NCBI GenBank assembly: GCA_036345935.2
Contig: JADWOT020001132.1
Coordinates: 124,001-188,000 of the forward strand
Direction: 5' to 3'
Source: Taenia hydatigena
Lineage: Eukaryota; Platyhelminthes; Cestoda; Cyclophyllidea; Taeniidae
DNA: 64,000 nucleotides
Numbering within the stretch: the first letter of the stretch is position 1; each line of letters opens with the position of its first letter. The notes under the pieces are model-generated. The model was not told where the DNA came from. It did not search any database and saw only the letters and a program-made list of their open reading frames with translations. The position numbers and the translations under genes are program-made. This document shows positions 1-11,386 of this stretch, in pieces.

Positions 1-379
1 TTTGGGCGATTTGTCTCCTGTGTCGCCACTGCTCTGCATCTGCACATGCAAGGTAAAATAAAGGCGCTCGTCAATCAAAGCGGTGCATTGAAAGTAACAA
101 GTGATGAACCAGCTGACAAAAGTATTTTCCTGTGCAGAAGTCTTAACCGGAGAGCTGCAGTACCTCCCACTCTTCCGCTTTAGAATTCTGAGTTTAACAA
201 CGACTTAAGTCCCCATGGAAATGAGAAAGCCGACAACCAAGTCAAGCAGATACTGTCGGTTAGGGAAATCGATGACTCATCTCGCTAGGATTGGTACGAA
301 TCTAGCGAATGTGAGTTTCTGATGTGTATCCCAACTTGTTGCCACACATTACGAAAGGCAATAGCAGTAAATGCATTAG
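1..379. other. no recognisable gene
   Basis: I see no long conserved frame, no convincing splice pair and no repeat shared with the rest of the window. The right edge passes into a fragment related to the micro-exon-type gene. Confidence 0.4.
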
Positions 380-720
380 CATGAACATTTAGCTAAAAGG
401 GACAAAGGAATGATTGACGCAGAGGTGGAGGGATGAGAAGCCGTCAAAATGAAATGAGTGGGGGTGCGGAAGGGGAGGAGAGGATTGGAAATAAACTCCA
501 TGGGATAACTCTACACAGTGCTGTGGCGCGGCTTTATTTATTTTTTTTTCCTTCTATCCCTAAACTGTTCACTCATGCACTCATCCATCCATGTGACTAA
601 GTAAAAGGTGAACGAATTCGAATTTATTAATGATCCACTCAAAGCGGCCGGTCATAGTTTCCCTTTCCCGTGTGATTTACAACGGACATCAAGTAGGGTA
701 AGGGGTGAGGGTGGCACCAA
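380..720 (-). pseudogene. fragment of the micro-exon-type gene (exon 2 start and intron 1)
   Basis: This stretch aligns in the same direction with about 33.45-33.82 kb, which in the right-arm gene copy holds the start of exon 2 and the beginning of intron 1, read on the minus strand. Shared landmarks include the purine-rich run after the exon 2 acceptor, the CACAGTGCTGTGG box and the ACTCATCC-rich part of the intron. No intact exon remains and the exon 2 acceptor is damaged. It is the most decayed relative of the gene in the window and lies just outside the left arm. Confidence 0.5.
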
Positions 721-1845
721 AATGGATCGTGGACAAGATGAGAGAAAGCAAAAGCAGATGTGGAAAGAATAAATTATCTGCATAATGCCACTGCTAAAAG
801 GGAAGAAAACTGTTTGGGGAGCATATACTATGCTCTTAACCCGTCAAGCAAACTATTCTTCTTGAAAATGCACTGCTCGCTTTACCCTAATCGAATTTAC
901 TTTCTTTGTACCATATTCTCACTCGTTTGCATCGTTACTGTTCTAATCTGAACCATTCCAGTTTTGGCATAAGCCCGCATACTTTGCCCTGCTTTTGCAT
1001 CTTTTATTACCCTACTCTCTCAGTTTTCTTCGCAAACATAGGCAATTCACAGCAGAACGAAGTAGGTTGCTGAATCTCATTTCTGAGTGATCGCGATCCA
1101 TGCCCGTAATCTCCCAGCTTTCCTTGCCAAAATAGACATTTTAAAATGAAAAGTATCGCAATCTCTTTGAAAAGAGGCCGAGCTGCTAATTCTTGATTCC
1201 GATCAATTCTGGAACAGCATGGATAAGAATGAAAGGAGCTCTGTACACTTGCTAGTCCTGAATTCGTTGCCTCGGCCACACCTGAATTGTGGGATTGCAA
1301 AGTGAGTACTACCGCGAGCAATTGCAGCAGGGAACCTGCTATCGAGCCCTAATACTGATCATTCATGGAGTGAATTTGCATATTTATGTGCCATCGCAAC
1401 TTTCCTTTGCAAAATTGGCTACTCACACACCAAGCATACAAAAAGTGTCAGATCTTATCAGGAGAAATGCCGCAAACAATCACGGAAGGGAGCAATATGC
1501 TAAACTTCGTTTTTGTTCAACGTAGGATCAAAAGGGAACAAAAGCGTTATGCTCTAGACCCTTGCATAAAGCGTTTGTAGAAAGAAACACGCACAGAGGA
1601 ATTCGATTGTTTGAGTGTGTGCATTCGCGCATTATCATTTTTCGCACCAATTTAGGCGCTCTTATCATCGACCAAAGCCTGGTTTTCGCAACAAAATACG
1701 AAAATGGCTGCAAGTAATTACTAAATGGAGTAAGGTACTGTGTTTTGAATCTAATTGATTCTGGGCCTAAATAAACAGAATATGGCTCAGTTTGGGTGTA
1801 ACGCATCCATCGTTCCACTAAGAGATGGCATAACACTAGAAATCG
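721..1845. other. unassigned sequence beside the left arm
   Basis: No gene is recognised. About 1.69-1.80 kb resembles about 60.03-60.14 kb in the same direction. In both places this lies outside a decayed gene fragment, so the ends of the window probably share an ancient duplication. The open frames at 1007-1321 (-) and 1528-1905 (-) have no relatives with a conserved frame and are probably chance. Confidence 0.35.
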
Positions 1846-1849
1846 TCTA

Positions 1850-3110
1850 AGCGTAGATGTGAGAAAAGATGCAAAATAACATGAACTCGAAAATGCTAGA
1901 ATCATAAATCGATGGTTTATTCCTAGTTCGTGATATTATTTAGGCCTTTTTATGCAAGAATTTGATATCTTTATAAGCAAATTACATGTATTTAGCAGCA
2001 GGTGGTGAGCTGGAATGATTTCAGCATATGGAGATAATTTATTCGCTGCCAAAAAATGCCATTACACGCCATTTTTCAGTTGTAAAGGACATGATCAATG
2101 CCCCTCCTTCGCTGTACAGTCGTTGATGTACCAAAAGACTTGGCACTCTTTCATCATAAGGCTTGCTGCACAATTTGATAAGGTGTGATTAATTTAGCAC
2201 TCCTTGGATGAGGTGGAGAAATGCAGTGAAGGCGAACGCTCGCGGTGTTGCGTCCTTGGCGGGACTGCAGGCGTCACGAAATGGATTCTTTCCTCGCCTC
2301 TTTTCTCGGCTGTGAGTGCAGCTGAGGTCTTGGTGACTCTGTTGCCTTGTAGGAGGTACAGCAAGTGTTCATCCTCTTCTTACCAACGTTGCATGCATTT
2401 GATGCGCTGATTAATGCAGAGTGGCCTAATGGCGTCTCTTGACCGCGTTTTCCTTATTTGTTTGTTATAATTGGCAGATTTGAAGTGCTACAAGCATATT
2501 GCGTGAGATTGGAGAAGTGATATATACGTAGGAGTGTTCTTGGTGAATAAACGCATTTATTTTATGCAAACGAGCTTTTGTTGTGAGTCCTTTGAAAAGA
2601 GGATGGGCGAAGTCATGTTTTGAGGGTTCATCCTTTTTCTTAACGTACTCTGTGAATCGGTCATTTGGTGGCCTCTTTAGCTGGATGTTGCTTGCATTGG
2701 ACACGAGCTAGCCGATGAACACGCAGGGCCGCGGTGTCCCTTTTGCAACTTCGTGGCCTATCTTTCGTCTGTAGAGTGACATCACAGTGGTCTCTGTTGT
2801 GATTTTTTCATTTCCTTCCATGCATCTCCGTTGGATTCTAGTAGTGTTGTCATTGGCATTCAGTGTTTTCTAATTGTTAATGATTAATAAGGCACTAGTG
2901 CCCATCACAATTCAGTTGTTAGGTTGAGTTGGCACAACTGATTGTCTGTGTGGTTTGGCCCAAGTTAGTACTCAGCAGCGAAGATGGCTACAAGACGTAC
3001 GAACCGCACGCGAGAAAACATTACGTTCGTATGTGATGCTTGTCAAGATCCATCCTAGTCATCGTGGTATCTCAGTGGGGAGGTAGAACTTTTCCTTGTA
3101 CATTCACAGA
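1850..3110 (+). repeat. R repeat, copy 1
   Basis: One of four copies of a roughly 1.25-kb repeat (others at 18.06-19.32 -, 28.59-29.85 + and 43.70-44.96 -). The copies alternate in orientation and bracket both cores as inverted repeats. Each copy has a 68-codon frame (here 2204-2410 +) with the same start and stop and no frameshift in any copy. Its product begins MDEVEKCSEG, is cysteine-containing, and I do not recognise it. No transposase, LTR or terminal inverted repeat is evident, so R may be a segment of a larger duplication rather than a mobile element. Confidence 0.75.
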
Positions 3111-4775
3111 GGCGAATCGGTGGTGGATGTACTAACGTGGCCGATCAGAAGTGTTTTGACGTCAATGCTCTTACAGGTTCTGCCTCGAGGAATGAAGTGA
3201 AAAACTTGCATCCGATTCGCATATAGTGGGGGCGTTACGCAGGAATTTTGGGCTAGTCTTTGTCATGAGCTCAGCATGGTGTTTGTGTAATGGACTTTAA
3301 TGCAAATACCGATATCAATGCAATGCTTTGACATTATAATTATTCAATTTTGAGTTAATGACTACCCTTCAGTGCCTGATTGTGAGTTTTTCCATCTATC
3401 CCGCTGTCATTTTCACCAACCGCCTTTATACCTCGTTAATCAGTAACATCGATTTTTGCCGTTATCCTTGCTTTCCTAACAGACAAGGAGGGCAATGCGA
3501 CAAAGGTGGTGGCCGACACATGACGATTGAAGCGACACGTCTCGACAACTTTGAGCTTTCTGCTGCAATATTATCACCAAGACCGTCAACTTGGAATAGC
3601 CGCCAACAGTCTCCTCGACGTTCCAATCACTTTCTGCTGCTGCAGTGCTGCACTTGGCGCTGGCGCGGGTGACGCCTCCTGTGTGGAGGCGCAGAATCAC
3701 CGCATCCTTGACCTCGCCTTTCCCATTGTGCGTCTATTTCGCCAAATTCCTCATTGCACTGATAGCCCTTGCCCGCCAACTGTACTTCCTTGTACTCCTT
3801 TTGTATTGGGTGGTAGCGTACATCCATGACAGCGTTGATGAGTGGCAGGCAGATGGTATCACCGACTTGCTGATTACTGTTGTCGGTTCTGAAATCGAGG
3901 ACACTAATGCTAATGGTTCTGTTGCCTTTGTGCCTTCCGTTGAAGCTATGAATTTGGTGACGTGGCAGTTCGTCGGTGTGATATGGAGCGTGCAGGTACT
4001 GTAGATGGTAGAGACGAATGATCTCATGGGATGGCAGAATGTGGAGCACAAGTGGTTCATTTGCTCGTTGTTGTCTCGCGGAAAAGATGGAGAGGGGATT
4101 TTACGATGTCAACTTTGTTTGAACTGCAAGTTCTCTTCCCTTTCCTATTATACACGCTGACGGGGTTAAACTGAACATTTATTTGGCTAATCAATAGTCA
4201 CTGAAATTTAGCTTAGAGATTTGCCTCTTTTTCCCATTCTTTAAACTAGCCGAAAATTATGAAGACTCTTATTAGTCGACTGTCATTTATTTGTAAAATC
4301 CAAATTTACTTTACTAATGCTGTGTGCTAGATTTCATCATAATGCTTGCAAGACTACCGCCTGCATTGCATGCTCCTTTACAAAGATTATCCTTATTTGC
4401 TGAGATTTTAAAATACTAGGACTGCTGCCTGATGGTTGAATACGGCCGGTTGTAGTCTGCGACGAACCTGTGCTTAGACCACCCAATAAAGTGATTCAAA
4501 TTGCATGTACTTCCCAGTTGCAGAGTGAGCTCTTTCAGTGACGTTTGGTGTGGTTTTGCGTTGTGATGACTACAAACCGAATAAGTTTGTCCACAGTACG
4601 CGAAATGTACTTCGTCGTTGACAAATGTCTGACGGGTTCAACTAGTTAAGGTTTCCGTCTAACTCTCGAGTGATATTCGCTAAAGGAATGACAAGGAAAG
4701 AACTCCGTGAGAACTTGCTACCAAAGTTGAGCTTCTTTTCATGCATTTATAAGTAGATCAAACTTGAGTGAGAAC
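3111..4775. other. outer core region with long overlapping frames
   Basis: Mirrored at about 42.02-43.69 kb. Between 3358 and 4060 three frames are open in both arms: 3358-3672 and 3645-4004 on plus, and 3627-4049 on minus (175 codons in the right arm at 42634-43161). The plus frame at 3645 contains a hydrophobic stretch; the minus frame is polar and charged. A good 3' splice site (pyrimidine tract plus CTAACAG) ends at 3480 on plus. The strand cannot be decided by eye, because overlapping frames protect each other and the arms are too similar. An exon of an unrecognised gene is possible. Confidence 0.35.
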
Positions 4776-4779
4776 TCCT

Positions 4780-5215
4780 CAGCTTGTGGCTAACCGTGGT
4801 TTAAATGAGAAGATCTCGAGCCAGATTGTAGCAAAGTGCAAGCATTCGGTATGTGAGCACCTCTTGGTGGTGGGGCATTTGTCTGTGTTGTCGCGGCACT
4901 GAGGCGACTCTCTTCCTTTTAAATGACTTTTACGATTTCCCATTGGTAATCGGAGATCTACTGAGTCGCATGCTGCGTATGTTATGGGAGAACTCGAGAG
5001 AGACTGTGACTAAATGGGAGCATTCTGTGTGTAAGCACCACCTGGTAGTTGGGCGTTTGCCCAAGTTATCGCAGCACCAACACGTCTCTCCTCCCTTTAG
5101 ATCCTTTCACGTTTTTCAGTGTTGCGAAGGAGAACTGCTGTGACAGTCGCGTGCTGCGTTTGTTATGAGGAGCTCTTGAGAGAGACTGACGAAGTGATAT
5201 CATTCTGAATACGTT
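4780..5215. repeat. about 180-bp satellite, two or three diverged units
   Basis: Two or more units of the same family as the large array at 15.4-18.0 kb, recognised on the complementary strand by the phrases GCCGCGATAAC, the CCCTACTACC-type box and GTGCTCACATAC. The mirror copy is at 41.60-42.02 kb. The units sit next to a gypsy RNase H relic in both arms. Confidence 0.65.
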
Positions 5216-5394
5216 CGCATTGCCCTACGAATCCCCTTTTCTGTGCTGAACTGTAAAGACATAGCACTACAGTTCCTCGTACCATTGTACAACTGAACAT
5301 TCCATCTCCTCCACTGTTTCTAAGCAAGTCAGTGCTTAAAAATCTGCCCTCACTACGAGTTGTCTCGCTATTCGGTAGTGTTGGAATTGTCTAA

Positions 5395-5850
5395 CCATTG
5401 TGGGGGTGACGAACAGTTCACGGTCCTTTGCACCCTTCTGTCTCATTTGTTGCCGAGTCTAATACTGGCGTAGGTGTTGACAGGTTCTCTTTATTTTTTG
5501 TCGCCTTGGGAAAGTGCATCGATTATGGCTACAGCACTAGCGTCTGCGTCCAGTGCGAAGGGTAGTGCGCCGGCCTCCAACTTGGGTAAGGCTTAGACCG
5601 GTGCGGAGCAGTTTTTATTCTAGTTCTTCTTACGCTTTATGATGCTCGGCCTCCCACTTGAATTTCTTTTTTGTCAGCTTTCTGATCACTTTATGCAGGA
5701 GCTAGCGATCTTAAGCATTAACAAAGCGCCTGCAGTAGATCGCCAAGTCAGTGAAACTGCGAAACTGTCTCTGTTTAGTTGGCGTTGATTAAGCGTTCAC
5801 TTGCTTTATACAGTCTTTAGGGGCTGTCCTCTCCTCTGACGAAGAATCCA
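5395..5850 (-). pseudogene. Ty3/gypsy retrotransposon relic (RT end and RNase H start)
   Basis: On the minus strand the sequence corresponds to the end of a gypsy reverse transcriptase and the beginning of RNase H. The RNase H part reads LPFALDADASAVAII, matching the family pattern LDTDASDVAIG; an upstream stretch corresponds to the TPTSQTE...FTGLANYYRRF thumb/connection region. Stops and frameshifts break it and no LTRs are adjacent. The mirror copy at 40.98-41.40 kb (+) is better preserved. Confidence 0.75.
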
Positions 5851-6470
5851 CGCACCATGAAGATTGCGCAGCGCTGAAGAAAGCGTCAGTTCTTTGGATT
5901 CAAGTGCTCGACTCTTCTCAAGGTGACCAAATCGAAGCTCGAGACCGATGGGGTGGTCCTCTGCTCCCACTCTGCGTCAAAATTTGTCAAGGTGAAATGA
6001 TCTTGAGAGAGACTGCACATTCCCGGAGAAGCAGTTTAAGTCTCTCTCTCTCCCTTCATCTTTCTTTTTTCTGTTCCCTTGACCTTAGTATAACTCCTCA
6101 TCTTCGTCTGTTCTCTGCACATTAGAAGTTCATGCCTGGCCCGTGCTCGGCACAGATCATGGCAGTTAAAGCGTTAAAGAGTAGGCAAGTCTCTGGACTT
6201 CTTTTCATTTTGTTCCCCTTCCTCATTTACACTTTTTATATTTGTTGATTAAGGGTTACCGCCTTTGTGGGGTTTGTGTCTTGTGTTCTCTATATAACAT
6301 CATTGTTGACTGCCAATAGTAACGCAACCAACTTGTTTTTACTTCCTTTTTTTGGATGTGCGCTCAGAATATACAAGTTCTGAGCATCGTGTTTGCGAAC
6401 ATTGCAGGAGTAATCTGGCAGCTTTTTTTGCCAAAAGTAACCTTTGAATGCATTCCGACCCTTTTTTCAT
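5851..6470. other. unassigned core sequence
   Basis: No gene is recognised. It contains a CT-rich low-complexity stretch near 6.03-6.05 kb. It is mirrored at about 40.30-40.97 kb and partly present at 55.7-56.17 kb, so it belongs to the older duplicated unit. Confidence 0.35.
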
Positions 6471-6477
6471 GTTGCCG

Positions 6478-6560
6478 AGCCCGTTCGGAGTGAGATGCTC
6501 AGTGTGCTCAAGGTCTCGCTGCATTTACATAATCTATGCCTTAAATTTTAGGACCATACC
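6478..6560 (+). pseudogene. histone H4 pseudogene fragment (internally deleted)
   Basis: The plus strand carries a stretch ending in the frame IYIIYALNFRT, which corresponds to the H4 segment AMDVVYALKRQGRT, preceded by SVLKV corresponding to H4 GVLKV. Compared with the fuller fragment at 55520-55668, about 55 bp encoding the IRDAVTYTEHAKRK region are missing. The same deletion is in the right-arm copy (40206-40287), so it predates the arm duplication. H4 is the core nucleosome histone; this fragment cannot make a histone. Confidence 0.6.
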
Positions 6561-9500
6561 CCCACTTAGGAGGCGTTATAACCGAAGGGCGGATGCAGAG
6601 AGAGAGAGATTGTGGCGGATGTGTGAACGCGTTAATGGCCACTTTCAAATCACGTCGTGCATTGCTTTCATCTTTGCTCATCCCACTGATGAGGGCAACA
6701 AGGCCGTGTGGGGAGGCAAACCCGTGCTTGGCCGTGCGTGCTGCAGATGTGCGATTAATTGAGATGGAGATGGGAACCTGTGAGCTTGCTTCCGGCGTTC
6801 CATTATTCTCCCCTTCTGCCTCCTTTCTCCCTCTTTCTTCAAGTCGCATCAGTGAATACCTTTGATGCGTCAGATCGGCATACCAACATTTACAGCGGTC
6901 GTAGGAAGAAGTAGTAGTGGGCAGGAGGACGGACGATTAATTGCCTGAGTAAGTGGGTGGGTGATCGGACGTGCGGGTGAACAGTTGTCGACAGGTGGAG
7001 AGGATAGCGCGTATGAGGTCAGAGGTGACAAGTATAACCCTGCTTTTGCACTCAGACATTGAGTTCCCCGTTGCCGACCTCCCCAGGCAAAAGAACACTG
7101 AAGATTGGATGTTGAGGGAAGCAGCTCTTTTCTAGCCAGCTGGCTAAATAGTTGACAAACGCCATCCAAAACAAGTTCTCATCAGCGTACCTCTCCAACT
7201 GACAAACAGTTGGAGATGGTTAACAAATGGTCTACCTCATTTACTGGGAATGAGTGGGGGAGCAATTGTGATGGTGGAGTTGGGGAACATGCTACTTTGC
7301 ACATTTGGGTAGTACAGACCAGCATTAAGGGAGTTGGGAAAGCGAAGGGCGAGGAGTGATTGCAGTTACGGATCGCAAAGGCCCTCAGTCATCAAAAAAG
7401 GGGTCTGCTCCGTGCTCTTCGGGCCTTTGTTTCCTTCAGTAGTCGTACCCTTCGCATTGGGCCTCGCTGCCATATCAAACCTCAGCAGCACCGTCTTCTC
7501 TCGTTCACCCACAAAAACTCAAACCACCACCCCTTCACTACACCTCCACCGCCACATTTCAGGTACTCCACTCCAAACCATTATTTCCGAATGGCTCAAC
7601 ACACCCGCACGAAGACAGTGAACATCACATGCATGCCAATAACAGTTCATTAAAATGAATTTATTGCGAAACACGAAAGGTTGAGAAATAATTAAAAGAA
7701 GGGGAATATCAAAATGCACCAACGTTTCGACAAGCAGAACCTCGTCCACTCCTTTTAAAGAGAACACCTAGCTGAAGGACTTGAACACCAACACACAAAT
7801 GCTGCAATAAGGTGAGCAGCAGTAGTGAATGCACACAGGATTCATCTCGTTCCTCATGGCAGGTGCGAAGGAATAGATGCACTTGATTTGCACCACCTCA
7901 ACGGTGCCTCACATACAAATCTGCGTCCACGCCACAAACCCGATGACGTCTAAAGTAACGACGCGGCACCTGCAACCGCGATCACACACTTCGGGATAGC
8001 GGGGACACAAACACCGGCTGCATACGAATTAGTCGAAATCCAGCCAGATAACGATCTTACGATGACAATCTTGACTAAACAACCAATCTCCCAAATGACT
8101 ATCAAAAGCTGCTGACGCACCACCCACCACTATCTACATCGCGTCTATGTGGCAGCCCAATATCCTATTCCAGCTCGGCAATACCCCAACCACCGGCTCA
8201 CAGGCAGGCAAGTACAATCATACTGGCTCACTCTCAAACAACTTTGGGGTGGTCGTCAATACCTTCACCCCCACCACCTAGCCACTTAACGCCACAAACC
8301 CACCAACATGTAACCAACTAATCATCTTGGCTGTAGAAGTGGCGACAAATTTCTCCTCCAAGACAGACATTAAAGCAGCCAGCGCCACCTCAATGGGTCT
8401 CACCGATTGGCGCCAAATTATGGGAGGTGTAAAGTTCAAATAATCTCCTTCAACCAACGACCTCACGAAATGCATGCGCTGTCCCCCACGGGGCCGAAAG
8501 AAGGCCCTATTGTAAAATACTGATGATCTAGCGCTACCTGCTGGTAATATGATGGCCATCGACTCATCTACAAACCACAATTGCTGCAGCTCCTAAAATG
8601 CAACTTTAAAATAATAATTGGCCTGAAAGCCCTTGCGCCAACCATCACTTCACGTGCATATTCACCAATGCAAACGCTTAATAACACTCTAATTTCAACA
8701 TCAAAACAGCTTCAGTGTCATCTCCCAATCCACCCTATGGCGCTTAACTGCCTTGCTTCAAATAACAAGCCAGACGTTTCTGACACAATTCAAGTGCACA
8801 CATGCTGCACCACGTGTCAGACTCTGGATAGCTTAGTTACCCTGTGTCAACATCACGACTCAGATAAAAGATATTCACCATAGCCAATCACTCACAAAGC
8901 CCAAAATCCTGCACAAGTAATGCAGGCGCGAAGTGATAAAGACTTGAGATCTCCGGTGTACCCCATTTGAGGGAAAGACACCATCCAGAGATTGGCACAA
9001 AGACTCAATGTGTCAAGTTTTCGAAGTTGGGAGACAGCATAGGATAGGCAGCGAAGCCGATCATTCTACAGCTGAAGATTCCTAAGCTTCTTCATCCACA
9101 AAGGTGACTGCCTAAATGCACCAGGAAGGAGGCCAGATACCCATTTCATATCGCCCACTGACAAAACCTACCCGTCAATATTAGCATATGTTACGGTGCT
9201 CTGATTGCTTGCTAAAAGATAACTTCCCCGATTCTCCCAATCCCGACAGTTTTTCGGCAGTCATGCGATTCCGTTCTACGACAAGTCTCTCAGACCAGAG
9301 CAGAGTCCTTCAATACACTCGACCGAGAATCCATCTTACTTGAGTTCAGGCCGAGGCGAGTCCGATATCGCGATATGCGATTGTCAAATCGATGGAGCTT
9401 AGCATTCCTTTTGTCAGGGTCTCAAGGTAAAGTGGAAGCGGTTCTGCATGGAGTAACCCCTCCGGTTCCCATTTACAAGTTTAGCGACACTTGACATCGG

Positions 9501-10496
9501 CAGAACTCAAGTCAATGTGATTGCATATCTTGGGGAGTCAAACACCCAAAACAACAAGGACCGTACGTCAATGCTTTGTCAACTTCTAGAAGCACGCTGC
9601 AAAGAAACACAGCTGATGAACCAAAACCAGCCTAATCGAACATGCACTGACTCATAATGACCAGTAATTTGTTTTAAAAAACGAGGTCATGAGCAGGATC
9701 AGAAAGAACGATGGTGAATCTCCCCAGGCTCGCAAACCTACCATACACTTCCACAATGCTCTCCTTAAGCCAGAATCATTAACAATAAAACCAAGTACCT
9801 GCAAGCTTGACACCCATTCACTCGACAAACAAAAAAACTGTGCGAGGAACAGGGCCATAAACAACAACGTCGGTTATCCACCCGACGGGTTGGATGGACA
9901 GCAAGCTGACTCGCAGCCGATACCATTGGTTAACTACGCAACACTCGTCCACCGAGCCGTGATAGCACTCAATTTAGCAATGTATTCAAACAAAGGTGGG
10001 CAATTATTTGCATTTATCAACAGCCTACGCGACATAAATTCAACTGTCTGCGAAAATTAATTTAATTCAGGAGGCACCTAAACAAGTGTAGATCCACATT
10101 ACCGAATTATCAGGACATTTGAATGGTTTACGCATTACATCCAAACCTCTGCCAAAAAACCAAATATGTTCCACCTTTTGAATTTCTCGCTTTGTTTGAC
10201 ACTAGGGTTTACTTATAATAACAAATAAAGCCACCAAATTATAGCCATATAATTTTATAAAAAGCTCTTGAAGGTATTCATTCTACTATTATATTATCTT
10301 CATGCCTAATTCTTTTAATATGCATGTGCTAATGTTAACTACACATAAGCAACAGTTCCGACAAAATATTCGCTTTTTGCAGGTATGTGAATATCGCATA
10401 TGAAGAAGTTATATTTATCAAAAACATGCATATCTGAAAATGTGAATTTGCATGAAGGTGTGGCTTGCGGTTAATGGGAGTTGCTAGATTCGTACT
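6561..10496. other. core region without a recognised gene
   Basis: Mirrored at about 36.22-40.20 kb. It includes several open frames found in both arms. Parts such as about 7.4-7.8 and 8.28-8.76 kb are nearly identical between arms, while neighbouring stretches differ clearly. I find no chain of exons with matched phases. The minus-strand frame at 8278-8580 is listed separately. The 123-codon plus frame at 9689-10060 is interrupted by a stop in the right arm and is probably not coding. Confidence 0.4.
8278..8580 (-). CDS. unrecognised 100-codon frame, mirrored
   Basis: The product begins MWFVDESMAI and has a varied, soluble-protein composition with a helical stretch near VEVALAALMSVLEE-type sequence. 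The mirror frame at 38151-38453 (+) differs by one residue (Phe to Cys near the end). The strand opposite and the flanks are equally conserved in this block, so conservation does not prove coding. No family is recognised. It could be an internal exon or a chance frame. Confidence 0.2.
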   Translation of the reverse strand: MWFVDESMAIILPAGSARSSVFYNRAFFRPRGGQRMHFVRSLVEGDYLNFTPPIIWRQSVRPIEVALAALMSVLEEKFVATSTAKMISWLHVGGFVALSG

Positions 10497-10682
10497 TGTA
10501 GTTTTTTGTTTGTTGGAACTCTTGGTTTCGGTCGAGGTCACAGGGGTGACCGTACTGCCCTAGCTGCGTGGGCTGGCCTTCGGGCCATGCCAGCAGCCTA
10601 TCTCCCTCTGTCCGCTGAATATAGATATTCTACCCTAACATTCTGCCTTCTTTTGCCTTCGAGGGAGCCTCGGGACGCTACA
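10497..10682 (+). mobile_element. solo LTR, 186 bp (left arm)
   Basis: The LTR runs from TGTAG to CTACA and contains the family core (GTGGGCTGGCC box, CCATGCCAGCAG, CTCTGTCCGCTGAATA and TTGCCTTCGAGGGAG). Other copies lie at 36035-36220, 46273-46459, 46982-47339 (interrupted), 47093-47278, near 21.3-21.5, 26.54-26.76, 26.77-26.95 and at 61514-61616. No clear target duplication flanks this copy. It occurs at the mirrored site of the other arm, so it was inserted before the arms duplicated. Confidence 0.75.
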
Positions 10683-11155
10683 GTGTGTGCTTAGTCTGGG
10701 CGATTATTTTACAGTATGACGGTGATCTCAAATTATCACGACTTTTGAGGATCAATTTTTGCTGGATGCGCGTTTTATGCTTGAGAAAGAAGACGACAGC
10801 CGAATTGATGGACTAACCACTAAAGGGTAATTATATTCCAGACAATAAGAGGTAACATTGAAGATCTATAACAACTATTGTAGGAAAACACAAATTACGA
10901 CGAGGGAAACATAAGTTTGCTCTTTTAAGCTGTAACTGCGTGTATGTTGGGAAAGACTAGCGTGGTTACATGCAAAGGACCGTTCAGCAGACAGCACTTT
11001 GGAGAACTTCCCACTTTGTGGAATCATTAACCTCTTCATGGGGTTAAGAAGCAAAGAATAGGAATATTCGTGGCTGAGTATGAGTTTTCGAAGATATGAA
11101 GTAATCCAGACTCCAAAGTGTCACAACGCTCCGTAAACTTCGTGGGACATAGAGT
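10683..11155. other. unassigned core sequence
   Basis: No gene is recognised. It is mirrored at about 35.56-36.03 kb with visible divergence between the arms. Confidence 0.35.
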
Positions 11156-11159
11156 TTGG

Positions 11160-11380
11160 TCAGATTAAATAGCAGTTCTCTAAGACCGCACAAAACAAGC
11201 GAGATCTGGACCAACGCCAACTAACCAAACAGAGCTCTGCAGTTTCCTTAGTTTGGCAAATTACTACAAGCGTTTCACTAAAGACTTGGCTAAGGTTGCT
11301 TATCGCTGCGAAAAGTGGCTAAGAGGCTGGTAAAGAAGGTGTTTTACGTGGGCGAATGAGCATGTTGAAGCAAAGCACAG
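11160..11380 (+). pseudogene. Ty3/gypsy reverse transcriptase relic
   Basis: The plus strand reads, with frameshifts, as SLANYYKRFTKDLAKVAY followed by a TW-containing stretch, matching the gypsy RT end FTGLANYYRRFVKDFAKIAxPL...FxW. It ends abruptly where the gene's 5' module begins. The same relic lies in the same place upstream of the right-arm gene (35335-35560 -) and of the decayed copy (56200-56400 +), so it was part of the ancestral gene unit. Confidence 0.65.
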
Positions 11381-11386
11381 AGGCAG

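Noticed and set aside
3645..4004. Resemblance of the stretch YIHDSVDEWQADGITDLLI to a HORMA (Rev7/MAD2L2-like) region
   Set aside because: The match is by impression over one short stretch, needs a frame change before it, and lacks the rest of the domain. A profile search would decide.
6660..6760. Possible H2A or H2B remains (DEGNKAV and nearby) beside the H4 relic
   Set aside because: Only a few residues match and the same letters can be aligned to either histone, so I do not annotate it.
9689..10060. 123-codon frame with plausible composition
   Set aside because: The mirrored copy in the right arm has a stop and other damage, so the frame is not conserved.
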